From Antilocapra americana (Eukaryota; Chordata; Mammalia; Artiodactyla; Antilocapridae): a stretch of 64,000 bases of DNA. The position numbers were made by a program, and so were the translations under genes. Within the stretch, counting starts at the first letter, position 1. Each line of letters opens with the position of its first letter. Below the pieces are notes generated by a model. The model searched no databases. It worked only from the letters and a program-made list of their open reading frames with translations, and had not been told where the DNA came from. The DNA is taken from positions 15,443,966 through 15,507,965 of the forward strand of contig ML661885.1 of the NCBI GenBank assembly GCA_007570785.1, written 5' to 3'. Shown in pieces: positions 32,164 through 43,258 of this stretch.

Positions 32164-33524
32164 TATACATAGTTCAAGGTGAGGCCTAGTAGAGGAACTT
32201 GAATTGGAAGTGGTGGGAAACTGGGGTTTCCAATCTTTGCAACCCACATCCCTGATTTACCAACTTGGAGATGGGTGGACACAGTTGAGCATCTGGGAAG
32301 TTCTGGAAGCCCAGAGAATAGAATAAGGAACCGTGGATGAGTCTCAGGCCTGCCCTGGGAAGGCCAGGGATCATCCTGCCTGCCTTGGACTGGGGTTCTC
32401 CAGGATGGATCTCCATGGGTATCCACTGAATCAAGAGCCTGGGCTGCACTCTTGTGGATAGGTCATTGGAAAAGTCTGAGCTTGAAGAGCCCATGGGGCT
32501 AATCAGAGCCAGCAGGACACTGTGCTGATCACGGAATGCATTCATCCACCCGCTCCTCGGATGAGGACGTGGCTACAAGTGTGCAAGCATTTGGACCGCC
32601 TTAGAGCTCCTGCTGCTGCATGAAAGGATTATCCAGAAGCGATTGACCTGTCCCACCCAGATTATGGATGGCTCTAGCCAAGCGCCCCACATGTGCCCTT
32701 GAGACCAGAACTGGTGTTGCTGCTGTGGGTTGCATCCCTACCCTCATCTTCACTCTGCATCGAGTTCCCAGCTTCCTCTCCTGGCTAGAATGTTCTCTAG
32801 CTCCTAAAACAATTTTTGCTCATTGGGGCTGCAAAGCAGGCTATGAAATGAATGATAAATGCAGAAGTTCAAAGGGACTTTCTTCTCTTCCCCAAAGAAA
32901 GAGATTTCCTGCCTAGGATTTCTAAGGCTTGAGGGGAGGGCATGAGAGAATCAGGGGAGCTGAAGGAAGCACAGGTGTGGCACAAGGAGCCATTGTTAAC
33001 AGGCCCCTGGTGGAGTCCCAGAAGCATTTCTGGAGGGTAGAGGTGAGGTTGGCTAAGCCTCATGCCAAGGGGACTGAGGTCCAGTGAGAAGCGGGGCAGG
33101 ATTCAGAGATGGTGTTGGGGGTGCTGAGATGGAGAAGTGGATTTTCCTTTCTGCCTAGCATGCCCAGGCACCTGTGGTCCAGGGGACTACACTGGTCTTT
33201 CACATTCTACCTCTCCCATTCCGTGTTCCCGGCCCCATGTCTGATGATCAGAGCTGCACGTTGTTCAAAGAGTTTCATCAAAGTTCTGCTTTGACACAAT
33301 AGGAGCTATGAACTGAGACCACACTCTTTTTTTGCTTTGAAGACAGCCAAACAACAGATAAGAGAGTCCCTATGTAGTTCAATGGAAGATGATCCTTAAA
33401 AGAACTTGAAGGAGGCTGGGGAGCTGAGCAGGACAAACCTGAGCTTGATGGGCCGTGCCTAGTTGAAGCTGAAATTCAGAATGCCAGGGTAATAACTGCA
33501 CACCCTGACCGAGTGCTGGCTTTC
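32164..33524. other. Intergenic unique sequence
   Basis: Moderate GC content and no recognisable gene or repeat. Overlapping minus-strand ORFs (32163-32545) lack any domain. Confidence 0.55.
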
Positions 33525-33690
33525 ATATAGTAACTCATCTAATCTTAACAACAACCCTGTGAGGCAGTTACTATTATTCAGCTCAGTTACACACAAACAC
33601 AAAGGCACAGAGACAGGCAGTGACTCATTCAGCCCAAAGTCATAGAGACGATGTACAGCCAGGCTTAGAACACCCATAATCTGTTTACGG
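33525..33690 (-). repeat. MIR SINE
   Basis: On the + strand it runs taactcatctaatcttaaca, acaaccctgtgaggcagtta and catagagacgatgtacagcc. This is a reverse MIR with the conserved core. Confidence 0.75.
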
Positions 33691-33949
33691 AGTCTGCACC
33701 CAGCTACTCCTCCTTCTCACTTGCCCACACTTTGAGTCAGGGGCTGATGGCACAGATTAGCAGAGGAGGTTGGGCTCCAATCCCTCTGCCACACCTGGAA
33801 GTGAAACAGGATCCAGAAAGCCAGTCTCACACCCTGATGATGAAGGGGAAACCAAGGGGAAGGATTAGTCTCCAGTGCATTATCCTATGAAGCACAACCT
33901 CAGACCAGACAGTTGAGTCAAGTCCTGCCTCTGGTTCAACAACACAGTG

Positions 33950-34770
33950 AAGGAAGAGATGCTCAGTGTCATTCATCAATAGGAAGATGCAAATCAAAGC
34001 CTCAATGAGATACGACTCCATACCCCCTAGAATGGCTATCATCAAAGAGTCAGAAGGGGAGTGTTGGTGTGGATGTAGAGAAATTGGAACTCTCATCCAT
34101 TGATGGTGGGAATGTGAGGATGTAGAGAAATTGGAACCCTCATCCATTGATGGTGGGAATGTGAAATGGAGCAGCTGCATTGGAAAATGGTCTTTCAGTC
34201 TCTCAAAAAGTTAAATACAGAGTTTTTATCTGATCCAGCAATTGCACTCCTAGATACATTCCTCCAAAGAACTGAAAACAGATTCAAACAGATTATTGTA
34301 CACACATGCTCATAGATAGCTAAAAAGCAGAAACAACCCAAATGTCCATCAATGGAAGAATGGCAAAAACAAGACATCATATATCCTTTCAATGGAATAT
34401 TATTCAGCCATCAAAAGGAACAAAGTATTAGTACCTGCTACAACGTGGATGAACCTTGAAAACATTATGCTAAGTGAAAGAAGCCAGATAAAAAATGTCA
34501 TCTAGTCTATGATTCCATTTATATGATATCTTATCCGGAAGAGGTAAGCACATAGAAACAGAAAATAGATTCATGGTCTCCAGAATCTGGAGGGAGAGAG
34601 GCCTGGGGAGTGCTTACTTAATAGATACACGGTGTCCTTTTAGAATGACTCAAACCTTTTGAAACTGTAGAGTTGATGGTTGCACAATGTTATGAATGAA
34701 CCAAATGCCACTGAAGGATTCACTTCAAAATGTTATTTAAATTTACCTCCATTAAAAAAAAAAGTAAAAA
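33950..34770 (+). repeat. Old L1 ORF2-end/3' UTR fragment with 47-bp duplication
   Basis: Contains gcaaatcaaagcctcaatga, gatccagcaattgcactcct, aatgtccatcaatggaagaa, ggatgaaccttgaaaacatt and gtagagttgatggttgcaca in canonical L1 order, ending in an A-run at 34755-34764. A 47-bp unit is directly repeated at 34071-34117 and 34118-34164. Confidence 0.85.
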
Positions 34771-34939
34771 CAAAATATACAGTGTAGAAAAGAGGAGAAA
34801 TGTATTGGCATCTGTTTTTCCGAAAACTTGAGTGTTCGGGTGAGTGTGGCTGAGTGAACCGTGGACACCATGATAACAATGAGACTGACATGCCTCCTCT
34901 GCCCACACGCTGCCCTAGGGCCTCACACCATGGACCTAT

Positions 34940-35045
34940 CTGCTCCTCACGACACCGTGAAGGTGACGTCCAGGGAGCATACAGTCAGCTGTACAGGTAG
35001 GAAAAGGCAGAGCTGGGGTTTGAAACCACGCACTATACTCTAGAG
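34940..35045 (-). repeat. MIR fragment
   Basis: On the + strand it runs gctcctcacgacaccgtgaa to agctggggtttgaaaccacg, consistent with a worn reverse MIR. Confidence 0.5.
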
Positions 35046-35169
35046 TTCTTGCCCTAACCCAAATAACTCTGCTTTTCTATAGGAGTAGTGACAATGTTGA
35101 GAGGCACAATGGCCAACGTTTAATTGGTTATGCTCTTAGTGGCTGCTAAGAAATGTGTTTTTTCACATG

Positions 35170-35310
35170 TCCATTCCACAACCATTTATTAAGCACCTAT
35201 TCTGTGCTGATTGCTTTTCTATGAGTTAGACCAGGTCCCTGTGCTCATGAAGCTTACATTCCAGGAGAGAGAGACAACACAAAAATAAAAGTGAATGTTG
35301 CATGAAGAAA
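35170..35310 (-). repeat. L2-like fragment
   Basis: ccatttattaagcacctatt, then ctcatgaagcttacattcca. This is the reverse of the 3'-end motif of old L2-type elements; family by recollection. Confidence 0.5.
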
Positions 35311-35464
35311 GGGTCAGTCAAGAAAGAAAAATAGTAAAGGAGATGGAGTGACAGGGTAGGCTGGAGGGAAACAAGTGTGGTGGGGAGATCCAGGGAGACT
35401 GCTCTGAGAAGGGGATGACACTGAGCAGACTTGATGAGGTGAGGGAGAAAGCTTGGCAAACACT

Positions 35465-35628
35465 GGGACTTCCCTGGTGGTCCAGTGGCTAAGACTCCTA
35501 GCTCCCAAATGCAGGGGGCCTGGGTTCGATCCCTAGTTTGGAAACTAGATCCCATATGCCACAACTAAGAGTGTGAGCCACAACTAAGACCCAGTACAGC
35601 CAAATAGATAATTAAAAAAAAAAAAAGA
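35465..35628 (+). repeat. CHR-type SINE
   Basis: gggacttccctggtggtcca to an A-run tail. The target-site duplication is ttggcaaacac (35453-35463) and ttggcaaagac (35629-35639), 10/11 identical. Confidence 0.92.
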
Positions 35629-35857
35629 TTGGCAAAGACCTCAGGGGAGAAAAACGCCCCAAGATGAAAGTCAACTTGAGGAGCAGGCGGGAGATGTGTG
35701 TGCATGGGATGAGGGGTGGGCAGTTGGGAGCGGAGCAGTGATCAGTTTCCTGCACAGAAGCCAGAGCACAAGAGGACTCACAGAGAAATGCGACAGTTTA
35801 ATGAGAAGTCATAGAATATTAATATCTCAACGAACTCTCACAAGCAACACTGTGTGA

Positions 35858-36058
35858 ATGTGAAAGTCACTCAGTTGTGTCCAACTCTTTGCGACACCAT
35901 GGACTATAGCCCACCAGGATCCTCTGTTCATGGGATTCTCCACGCAAGAACACTGGAGTGGATAGCTATGCCCTCCTCCAGGGAATCTTCCCAACCCAGG
36001 GATCAAACCTGGATCTCCTGCATTGCAGGCAGATTCTTTACCATCTGAGTCACCGAGG
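35858..36058 (-). repeat. Bov-tA SINE
   Basis: On the + strand it runs gtcactcagttgtgtccaac to ctgagtcaccgagga. Full monomer. Confidence 0.9.
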
Positions 36059-36064
36059 ATAGAC

Positions 36065-36215
36065 CTGCTATTATCATAGACCTGTTACTGTCATCCCTGT
36101 TTTATACGGGAAAAAAAAATCTGAAGCTCAGAGTGGTTAGGTAACAAACTCAAGATTCCACAGAGTAAGTTTGGAGCAGAGATTTGACCCAGGACTCGTG
36201 ATTCCAGAGCCCCAA
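36065..36215 (-). repeat. MIR SINE
   Basis: gtcatccctgttttatacgg, gaagctcagagtggttaggt and agatttgacccaggactcgt give a reverse MIR. Confidence 0.75.
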
Positions 36216-36454
36216 ACCTTAAACAAACACACACACACCTTGGCTACAGACCTTTTAGCAACACAAGCTCAGCCTCAGGCTGAGCTGGTTCAAGCCCCTA
36301 GTAGAAGTGCACACTCTGCTTACACTCTGCACCTGAGGCAGAACTTGAGGTGCCGGGAGATGTCCTAGGAGAAAGGAGGACTAAGGTGTGAGCCCTGGTC
36401 CCACACAGTCTCCACTCCATCCTACCCCAGCCTGGGAGCTTGGTAGGGTTAAAG

Positions 36455-36600
36455 CCTTGCTCAGAAATGAGGAGAACTGAGACACAGACAGGTCTCCATA
36501 CTGCCAGGGGTACGAAGTGGGTCAGGTGGTGGAGCTGGAACTGAGACCCAGACAGATTCAGACCAGAGGCAAGGAGTTTACCTACAGACCCACATTACTT
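36455..36600 (-). repeat. MIR fragment
   Basis: gaggagaactgagacacaga, then gtggtggagctggaactgag, consistent with a worn reverse MIR. The second within 400 bp. Confidence 0.5.
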
Positions 36601-36656
36601 TTATCACGGGTCCCTGATGGCATTAGACTCATGAACTTCAGATGGCCTCACTTCAG

Positions 36657-36790
36657 AATTCCCCACTGGTCTGGTGGTTAGGACTCTGCACTTCCACTGC
36701 AGGGGACACAGGTTCAGTCCCTGGTGAGGGAACTAACATCCCACAAGCCTTGAGGCACTACCAAAACATTTTTTTTAATTTAAAAAAATA
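36657..36790 (+). repeat. CHR-type SINE
   Basis: gaattccccactggtctggt, then ggttcagtccctggtgaggg, with an A/T-rich tail. Confidence 0.82.
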
Positions 36791-36811
36791 ATTATAAAAC
36801 CAAAACAGAAT

Positions 36812-37078
36812 CTTCTCTGGTGGCTCAGTGGTAAAGAATCTGTCTACCAAATGCAGTTGGATCCCTGGTCTGGGAAGATCCCACATGCCTTGCAGCAACT
36901 AAGCTGGTGCGCCACAACTACTGAGCCCATGCTCTAGAGCCCAGGAGCTGCAACTATGGCAGCCCGCGCACTCTAGGGCCCATGCTCTGCAGGAAGAGAA
37001 GCCACGGCATCCAGAGAGTGGCCCACGCTCGCTCCAACTGGAGGGAAGTCCAAGCAGCAACACACACACAAATAAAAC
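36812..37078 (+). repeat. CHR-type SINE, long form
   Basis: cttctctggtggctcagtgg, body with gtgcgccacaactactgagc and agaagccacggcatccagag, and a short (AC)n/aataaaacc tail. Confidence 0.85.
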
Positions 37079-37239
37079 CAATGGCTTCACCTCCCTGATC
37101 CTGGACTCCTTACCCCTGTGGGAGGGCTGGGACCATCCCGTCATCCTGCTCCTTCCACATCCCTCTTCCCCATCCCTCTTCCCCATTACCCTGCAACTCA
37201 GAGCTTTCTTCCATCCCCGTGTGCACCCATGTGTGCATT

Positions 37240-37458
37240 CGTGTGTGTTAAGTCACTTCAGTCATGCCCAACTCTTTGAAACCCTATGGACTGTAGCCTG
37301 CCAGGCTCCTCCGTCCATGGGGTTCTCCAGGCAAGAATCCTGGAGTGGGTTGCCATGCCCTCCTCCAGGGGATCTTCCCAAACCAGGGATTGAATCCACA
37401 TTTCCTGTGGCTCCTACACTGCAGGGAGATTCTTTACTGCTGAGCCACCAGGGAAGCT
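37240..37458 (-). repeat. Bov-tA SINE
   Basis: On the + strand it runs agtcacttcagtcatgccca to gagccaccagggaagctc. Full monomer. Confidence 0.9.
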
Positions 37459-37869
37459 CTCATCTACCACCCATGACCTGTTGCCAGGATGTCTCCAGCC
37501 TACCCATTTACTCTTCTCTGTACACAGTGCCCCTGTGACTCTATCATTCTCTCACAAACTGGGAATGCGAAAACAACCAGAAGCAGCCCCACCCTCAAGG
37601 AACTTACCATCCAATGGGTAGGCAGTTCGTATTTGGTGAGTAAAGCCATGAGAAAAGAAGACACATGGTCATACCTACAAATGTGTGTGTTGAGGGGAAG
37701 CATATGGGTGACATCTAGGTAACTTGAGGAAGTCAGGGAAGGCTTCCTGGAGGAGGTGATATCTGAATTGACCCTTGATGGCAGTAGGGACAAGAGACAA
37801 GGCCCAGCTCAAGATCCCCCAAGAATCCTGTGCTCTACATACTCTGAATCCTACAACTTTTGCTCAAAG

Positions 37870-38095
37870 AGTAACTGGAAGAGGACAAAACAATGTTGAC
37901 AGAGCTGGGTTCAAATCCTCACTCTAACACAACTCAGCATCCTTGGGTTGTTAAATCTCACTGAGCCCCTCTTTTCTCAGCTGTGAAATAGAATAATGTC
38001 CACCGTGTGTAGCTGTTAAAAGAATTAATGATAACATATGTCCCAACCTGACACATGGCAGTTATTTAATAAGTGGTTGCTCTTGTTATTAGACT
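37870..38095 (+). repeat. MIR SINE, near full length
   Basis: gagctgggttcaaatcctca (tRNA-derived B box), then gttaaatctcactgagcccc, ctcagctgtgaaatagaata and tgacacatggcagttattta. All MIR landmarks are in order. Confidence 0.85.
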
Positions 38096-38359
38096 GTACT
38101 GCTAAAATACCTTTCCCCTCAAACCTCAATTTCTTTAAGAAATCATCTGAGATCTAAGAGTGGAAATTAGAATCTCCTCTTTCAGATCTGTTTCACTGCT
38201 ATCAGTGGACCTCTCTGAGTCCACCTTGCATTAGTGATGTGCGGTTTGTCTGACTCTACTAATAGATGTTCAGTTCCTGAGAATAACAGTTGTGTTTCAT
38301 TCATTTTTTTGTGAAGTCTTTATCGAATTTGTTACAATATTGTTTCTGTTTTTATATTT

Positions 38360-38472
38360 TGGTTTCTTGGCCTGGAGGCATGTGGGATATTAGCTTCCTG
38401 ACCAGGGATGGAATCCACACCTCTGGAATTGGAAGCACAGAATCTTAACCCCTGGACTGCCAGAGAAGTCCC
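38360..38472 (-). repeat. CHR-type SINE
   Basis: On the + strand it runs ggtttcttggcctggaggca to ggactgccagagaagtccct. Confidence 0.8.
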
Positions 38473-38818
38473 TGTTTCATTCATTTTTAGCCCTTCATGT
38501 TCATCTCAGTCCAGGCTTATCAGCATTAATAAGGTTGAAATATGGACCAAATCGTGTCCTGGGGGATGCCTGAAGCAATTTGGGGTGGAGATGGGGGTGG
38601 TGTGTCATTCTGGCCATGGGCCACAGCAGGGATAGGCCAGCGGTTGGGAACCCAATGTTGAATGTGCAGTAATGGCAGATGGGAACAACATGGATCAGAC
38701 AGAAGAGGTGGAAAATAAAGGAAAGAAAAGGTGGACATTAGTAAAACTAACATACTTCAAATTGTCTGACCATACAAATTGGAGTCACTTTGCTTTGCAC
38801 TTAAAAAGCTCTCACAGG

Positions 38819-39110
38819 GACTTCCCTGGTGGTCCAGCGGTTAAGAATCTGCCTTGCCAATGCAAGGGACATGGGTTTGATCCCTGTTCCTGGAGAATTC
38901 CACACGCCACGAGGCAACTAAGCCCTTGCACCACAACTACTGAGCTCTCAGGCCCTTGAACCCATGCTCCACAACAATAGAAGCCACCGCAATGAGAAAC
39001 CCCTGCACTGCAACTAGAGAGTAGCCCCCACTCAGCACCACCAGAGAAAGCTGGTGCATGGCAATAAAGACAAAAATATATAAACAAATCACATTAATTT
39101 TAAAATTCTC
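38819..39110 (+). repeat. CHR-type SINE, long form
   Basis: gacttccctggtggtccagc to the long body (ccacaactactgagctctca, caatgagaaacccctgcact) and an A/T-rich tail. Confidence 0.87.
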
Positions 39111-39232
39111 CCACACATAGGCAATCCTCAAAAGAAGAAAGCTAAAGAAACATTTATCGTATGAAAAAACGGCCAAACTCACCAGAAGTAAAAAAGTGAA
39201 AACTGATGCAAGAGCCAAGAGCTGTGCTTCCC

Positions 39233-39505
39233 TGATGGCTCAGTGGTAAAGAATCCATCTGCCAGTGCAGGAGACATGGGGCCGATCCCTGATCCGGGAA
39301 GATCCCAGATGCCACGGAGCAGCAACGCTCATGCACCACAACTCTTGAGCCTGCGTTGAGAGCCCTCGAGTGCAACTGCTGAGCCCATGTGCCCTAGAAC
39401 CTGCATTCCACACAAGAGAAGCCACCGCAGGGAGAAGTCCACGCAGCACAACTGGAGCGTATCCCCCACTTGCAGCAACTAAGACCTAGCACAGTCAAAA
39501 ATAAA
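39233..39505 (+). repeat. CHR-type SINE, long form
   Basis: tgcttccctgatggctcagt to cacagtcaaaaataaataga, followed directly by the AT-rich tract at 39510. Second long-form CHR within 700 bp in the same orientation. Confidence 0.87.
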
Positions 39506-39507
39506 TA

Positions 39508-39640
39508 GAATTATATATATAATATATATTTTATACTACATAATATATAGTATATAGTATTAATAATACTATATACTATATATAATAATAATATATACTA
39601 TATATTATATACATATATATTTTATATATATATATAAGAG
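39508..39640. repeat. AT-rich palindromic tract
   Basis: About 130 bp of almost pure A/T made of TA, TAA and TATAG/CTATA motifs. It contains a perfect 19-bp inverted repeat (39543-39561 and 39565-39583) with a 3-nt loop. It probably grew from the A/T tail of the SINE at 39233-39505. Confidence 0.9.
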
Positions 39641-39699
39641 ACAAAAAAGCTCAGAGTAGTAAAATAGAAACAATGTATGTGCCTCACTGGTGGCCCTGT

Positions 39700-40145
39700 A
39701 ATCTATCCCGGCAGGATATAAATTGATCCAACATTAAAATGTGCCTACCCTTTATTTCTACAATCTTATTTCTAGGAACTTCTTTTAAGGAAATTATCAA
39801 ATAAGAATGTCATAGCATGTCCAAAATGGTTTATTACAGCACTGCCTATTAATAAAACCCCCAAATGCCAAACAGTGAAATACCCAATGATAGGATGCTA
39901 ATAAATGTTGGCACAATATTATGTAACCATTAAAAATAACATGGCAAATCTGTATTTCTTAATATCAAAAGGTCCTGTGATATAGTAAAAGTAAAAACAG
40001 AGCAGGTTACAAAATGACAGTATCTTATTTTTTGTATTTGTGTATTTATATACAGAGAGAGTAAGAGAATTCAAAAATGCACCTGCGTACAGTGGTTATA
40101 TATGCATACTATCTAATTTTTCTGCAATTAAATAAAATAAATTTT
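39700..40145 (+). repeat. Old L1 3' fragment
   Basis: atttctaggaacttctttta, ttattacagcactgcctatt, accattaaaaataacatggc, ending in an aaataaaataaatt tail. L1M-like layout but diverged. Confidence 0.6.
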
Positions 40146-41293
40146 GTGTTCCACGTGGGCTGTAAGTGACCTAGCCCTCGGGTAAAGCAAGTAACTCCTT
40201 CTTCTAGATGGTAAACACCTGGCCACCCTTGTACTTACCCAGGATCCCAGTTACTTGGTTCCCATCAGGACATGAGTCTAAAGCCACGAGCATAGAAACT
40301 CTTCCAAGACCAGAGCGGGTCAGGCAGTCTCGCCCCTGAAAGCAGAGGCGGGTCTGTGAGCAGATGGGCAGGTTTGTGAGGACAGAGGTGGGGCTGTCCC
40401 CAGAAGCTCTCCTCCGGAACTAGGGGTTGTAAACTCACACGGGCAGTCGGACAGCCCAAGGGTCTTCCTCACAAAGTAGGGATGTGCTACGGTGGGGGAG
40501 GAAGGTAAGACTCCCTTATTCCAGGAGGCCACCAAGTTAAGATCTCATTATCACAACTAGTCCTTGCAGTGACAGGTAAGAGAAATCTAATATTTGGTAT
40601 TAACTGATCACCAGCCAGCATGAGAATCCCTCCCTGCCCCAGGCACATCTCTGAGCAGACTCCAAGCACCAGCTTATTATGTTTGAAGTAAATCCTTGGG
40701 CTTGAACTTGTTCCAGAATGCAAAGCTGAACCCTCTCTGGATGAATTGAGAAGCAAACCGGATGGAGTTGTAGAAAAGCAGGAAAATGGTCCTTAGAGAT
40801 AGGTCCTACTTCCTCTAAGAGTCCACCAGAACTTTTCCTTCTATTCTTCATTGACAGTGAACACTTCCTGCTCAGTACTATTGTCTTTTCATGTCTTTTC
40901 GGGCACTTCATAGCTCATCTCCTTTATTAGGTTGACCATGCCCCCAAGGGAAAGGCCAGTTTCACTGGTCATTTTATCCCTCCACCCACGCCACACCCAC
41001 CCTTTCAGTACCAAGCAAAGTGTCTGGAGCAATAAGATCACTCTTTCAACATGTACTTACTGAAGTCTTTCTAAATGATGCTAGGAGAGTCTATAGTGAA
41101 CAGGGCAGACACACTTTCAAAGATGGACACCAGACCATATATGAACAAGCAAACAAGTGAGAGAACTTATTAGACTTACACAATTTTAACTACATTTGTT
41201 CAGCAATTCTCAGTAACACTGAGAATAATAAAAATAACAGTGACAGCTGGCAAGCAATTCCACCTGCCATTGCATTCAGGGAGCACATCGAAG
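40146..41293. other. Intergenic unique sequence
   Basis: No gene or firm repeat is recognised. About 41040-41170 has a faint L2-like signature (catgtacttactgaagtctt). Confidence 0.5.
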
Positions 41294-41540
41294 GGCTTCC
41301 CTGGTGACTTAGCGGTAAAGAATCTGCCTGATAATGCAAGAGACACAGGTTGGATCCCTCACTCAGGAAGATCCCACGTGCGGTGGGGCAACTAAGCCCA
41401 CGCACCACAACTACTGAGCTTGTGCTCTAGAGCCTGGGAGCAGCAACTACTGAGCCCACACGCCACATATTCTAAAACCCTCCCCCCAGAGCCTGTGCTC
41501 TGCAACAACAGTGAGCACATCCAGAGAAAGCATAAGATGG
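41294..41540 (+). repeat. CHR-type SINE, long form
   Basis: gggcttccctggtgacttag, then caactaagcccacgcaccac, body with aacaacagtgagcacatcca. Confidence 0.85.
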
Positions 41541-41921
41541 ATGAAAGGCATCTGCGGTCCCGTCCTGGGCATCTCACCTTGCTGAGTGGGACTCATGTTG
41601 TCTTTTCAGAAAGCATCACTCTTAAATAAAAGCTATCTGGTGCTCAATCAAAGGAAACAGTGATCTGTTCCAATTTGGAGGGCAAACAGTTCTGTCAAAC
41701 TTACTGAGAGATGGTCAGTGTTATTTCAATATGGTGTCTCCCAGGGTTGGGGGGAGGGAGGAGGGTTTTAAGGATTATTTCGATTACATGTCATTTCCAT
41801 AGTGCATGTAAACTTGAGGTTTAATCCCTGGTGAAGTTTGACTCCCCTGTGTGTTATGCTGTCTGATAATTTTCCTAACTCCATCTATGGTATCTGATAA
41901 CTCCATATCATTTTTTTATGA
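41541..41921. other. Intergenic unique sequence
   Basis: No gene, RNA or repeat recognised. Confidence 0.5.
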
Positions 41922-43250
41922 GGGCTTCCATGGTGGCTCAGATGGCAATGAACCTGCTTGCCAATGCAAGAGAATTCCAGAAAAACATCTACTTCTGCTT
42001 TACTGACTATGCCAAAGCTTTTGACTGTGTAGATCACAACCAACTGTGGAAAATTCTTCAAGAGATGGGAATACCAGACCACCTGACCTGCCTTCTAAAA
42101 ATCTATATGCAGGTCAGGAAGCAATAGTTAGAACCAAACATGGAACAACAGACTGGTTCCAAACTGGGAAAGGCATATGTCAAGGCTGTATATTGTCACC
42201 CTGCTTATTTAACTTCTATGCAGAATACATCATGCAAAATGCTGGTCTGGATGAAGCACAAGCTGGAATCAAGATGACTAGGAGAAGTATCATTAACCTC
42301 AGATATGCAGATGACACCACCCTTATGGAAGAAAGTAAAGAGGAACTAAAGAATCTCTTGATGAAAGTGAAAAAGGAGAGTGAAAAAGTTGGCTTAAAAC
42401 TCAACCTTCAAAAAACTAAGATCATGGCATCCAGTCTCATCACTTCATGGCAAAAAGATGGGGAAACAATGGAAATAGTGACAGACTTTATTTTCTTGGG
42501 CTCCAAAATTACTGCAGATAGTGACGGCAGCCAGAAAATTAAGAGGCTTGCTCCTTGGAAGAAAAGTTATGACCAACCTAGACAACATATTAAAAAGCAG
42601 AGACATTACTGTGCCAACAAAGGTCCATCTAGTCAAAGCTATGGTTTTTCCAGTAGTCATGTATGGATGTGAGAGCTGGACTATAAAGCAAGCTGAGCGC
42701 CGAAGAATTAATGCTTTAGAACTGTGGTGTTGGAGAAGACCCTTAAGAGTCCCTTGGACTGCAAGGATATCCAACCAGTCCATCCTAAAGGAAATCAGTC
42801 CTGAATATTCATTGGAAGGACTGATACTATAGCTGAAACTCCAATACTTTGGCCACCTGATTCGAAGAACTGACATTGGAAAAGACCCTGATACTGGGAA
42901 AGATGGAAGGTGGGAGGAGACGGGGATGACAGAGTATGAGATGCTTGGATGGCATCACCCACTTGACGGACATGAGTTTGAACAAGTTCCAGGAGTTGGT
43001 GATGGCCAGGGAAGGTTGGTGTGCTGCAGTCCATAGGGTCTCAAAGAGTCGGACATGACTGAGTGACTGAACTGAATTGAACTGCCAATGCAGGAGACGT
43101 AGGTTCAATCCCTTGGAGAAGGAAATGGCAACCCACTCCAGTATTCTTGCCTGGAGAATTCCCTGGATGGGAATTCTGCCTGGATAGAGGAAACTGGCAG
43201 GCTACAGTCCATGGAGTCACAAGAGGAGGACATGACTTAGTGACTGAACA
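41922..43250 (+). repeat. Bov-tA SINE split by a BovB
   Basis: The tRNA head 41922-41972 (agggcttccatggtggctca) resumes at 43083-43250 with caggagacgtaggttcaatc and the BovA body. The shared tgccaatgcaagaga (41959-41973) and tgccaatgcaggaga (43083-43097) are the 14/15 target-site duplication of the inserted BovB. Confidence 0.88.
41974..43082 (+). mobile_element. BovB LINE fragment with RT YADD box
   Basis: A 1.1-kb 5'-truncated BovB. Open segments give FTDYAKAFDCVDHNQLW (frame of 41918-42127), then GCILSPCLFNFYAEYIMQNA and LRYADDTTLM (frame of 42046-42672), with YADD at 42304-42315. A single frame change near 42115-42125 separates the two parts. The catalytic box is intact, but the endonuclease and N-terminal RT are missing. 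It ends gactgaactgaattgaac, the BovB terminus, directly on the target duplication. Confidence 0.93.
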
Positions 43251-43258
43251 ACAACAAA

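Noticed and set aside
42046..42672. Active BovB reverse transcriptase gene
   Set aside because: 5'-truncated with no endonuclease domain and a frame break near 42115-42125; only a fragment of RT remains.
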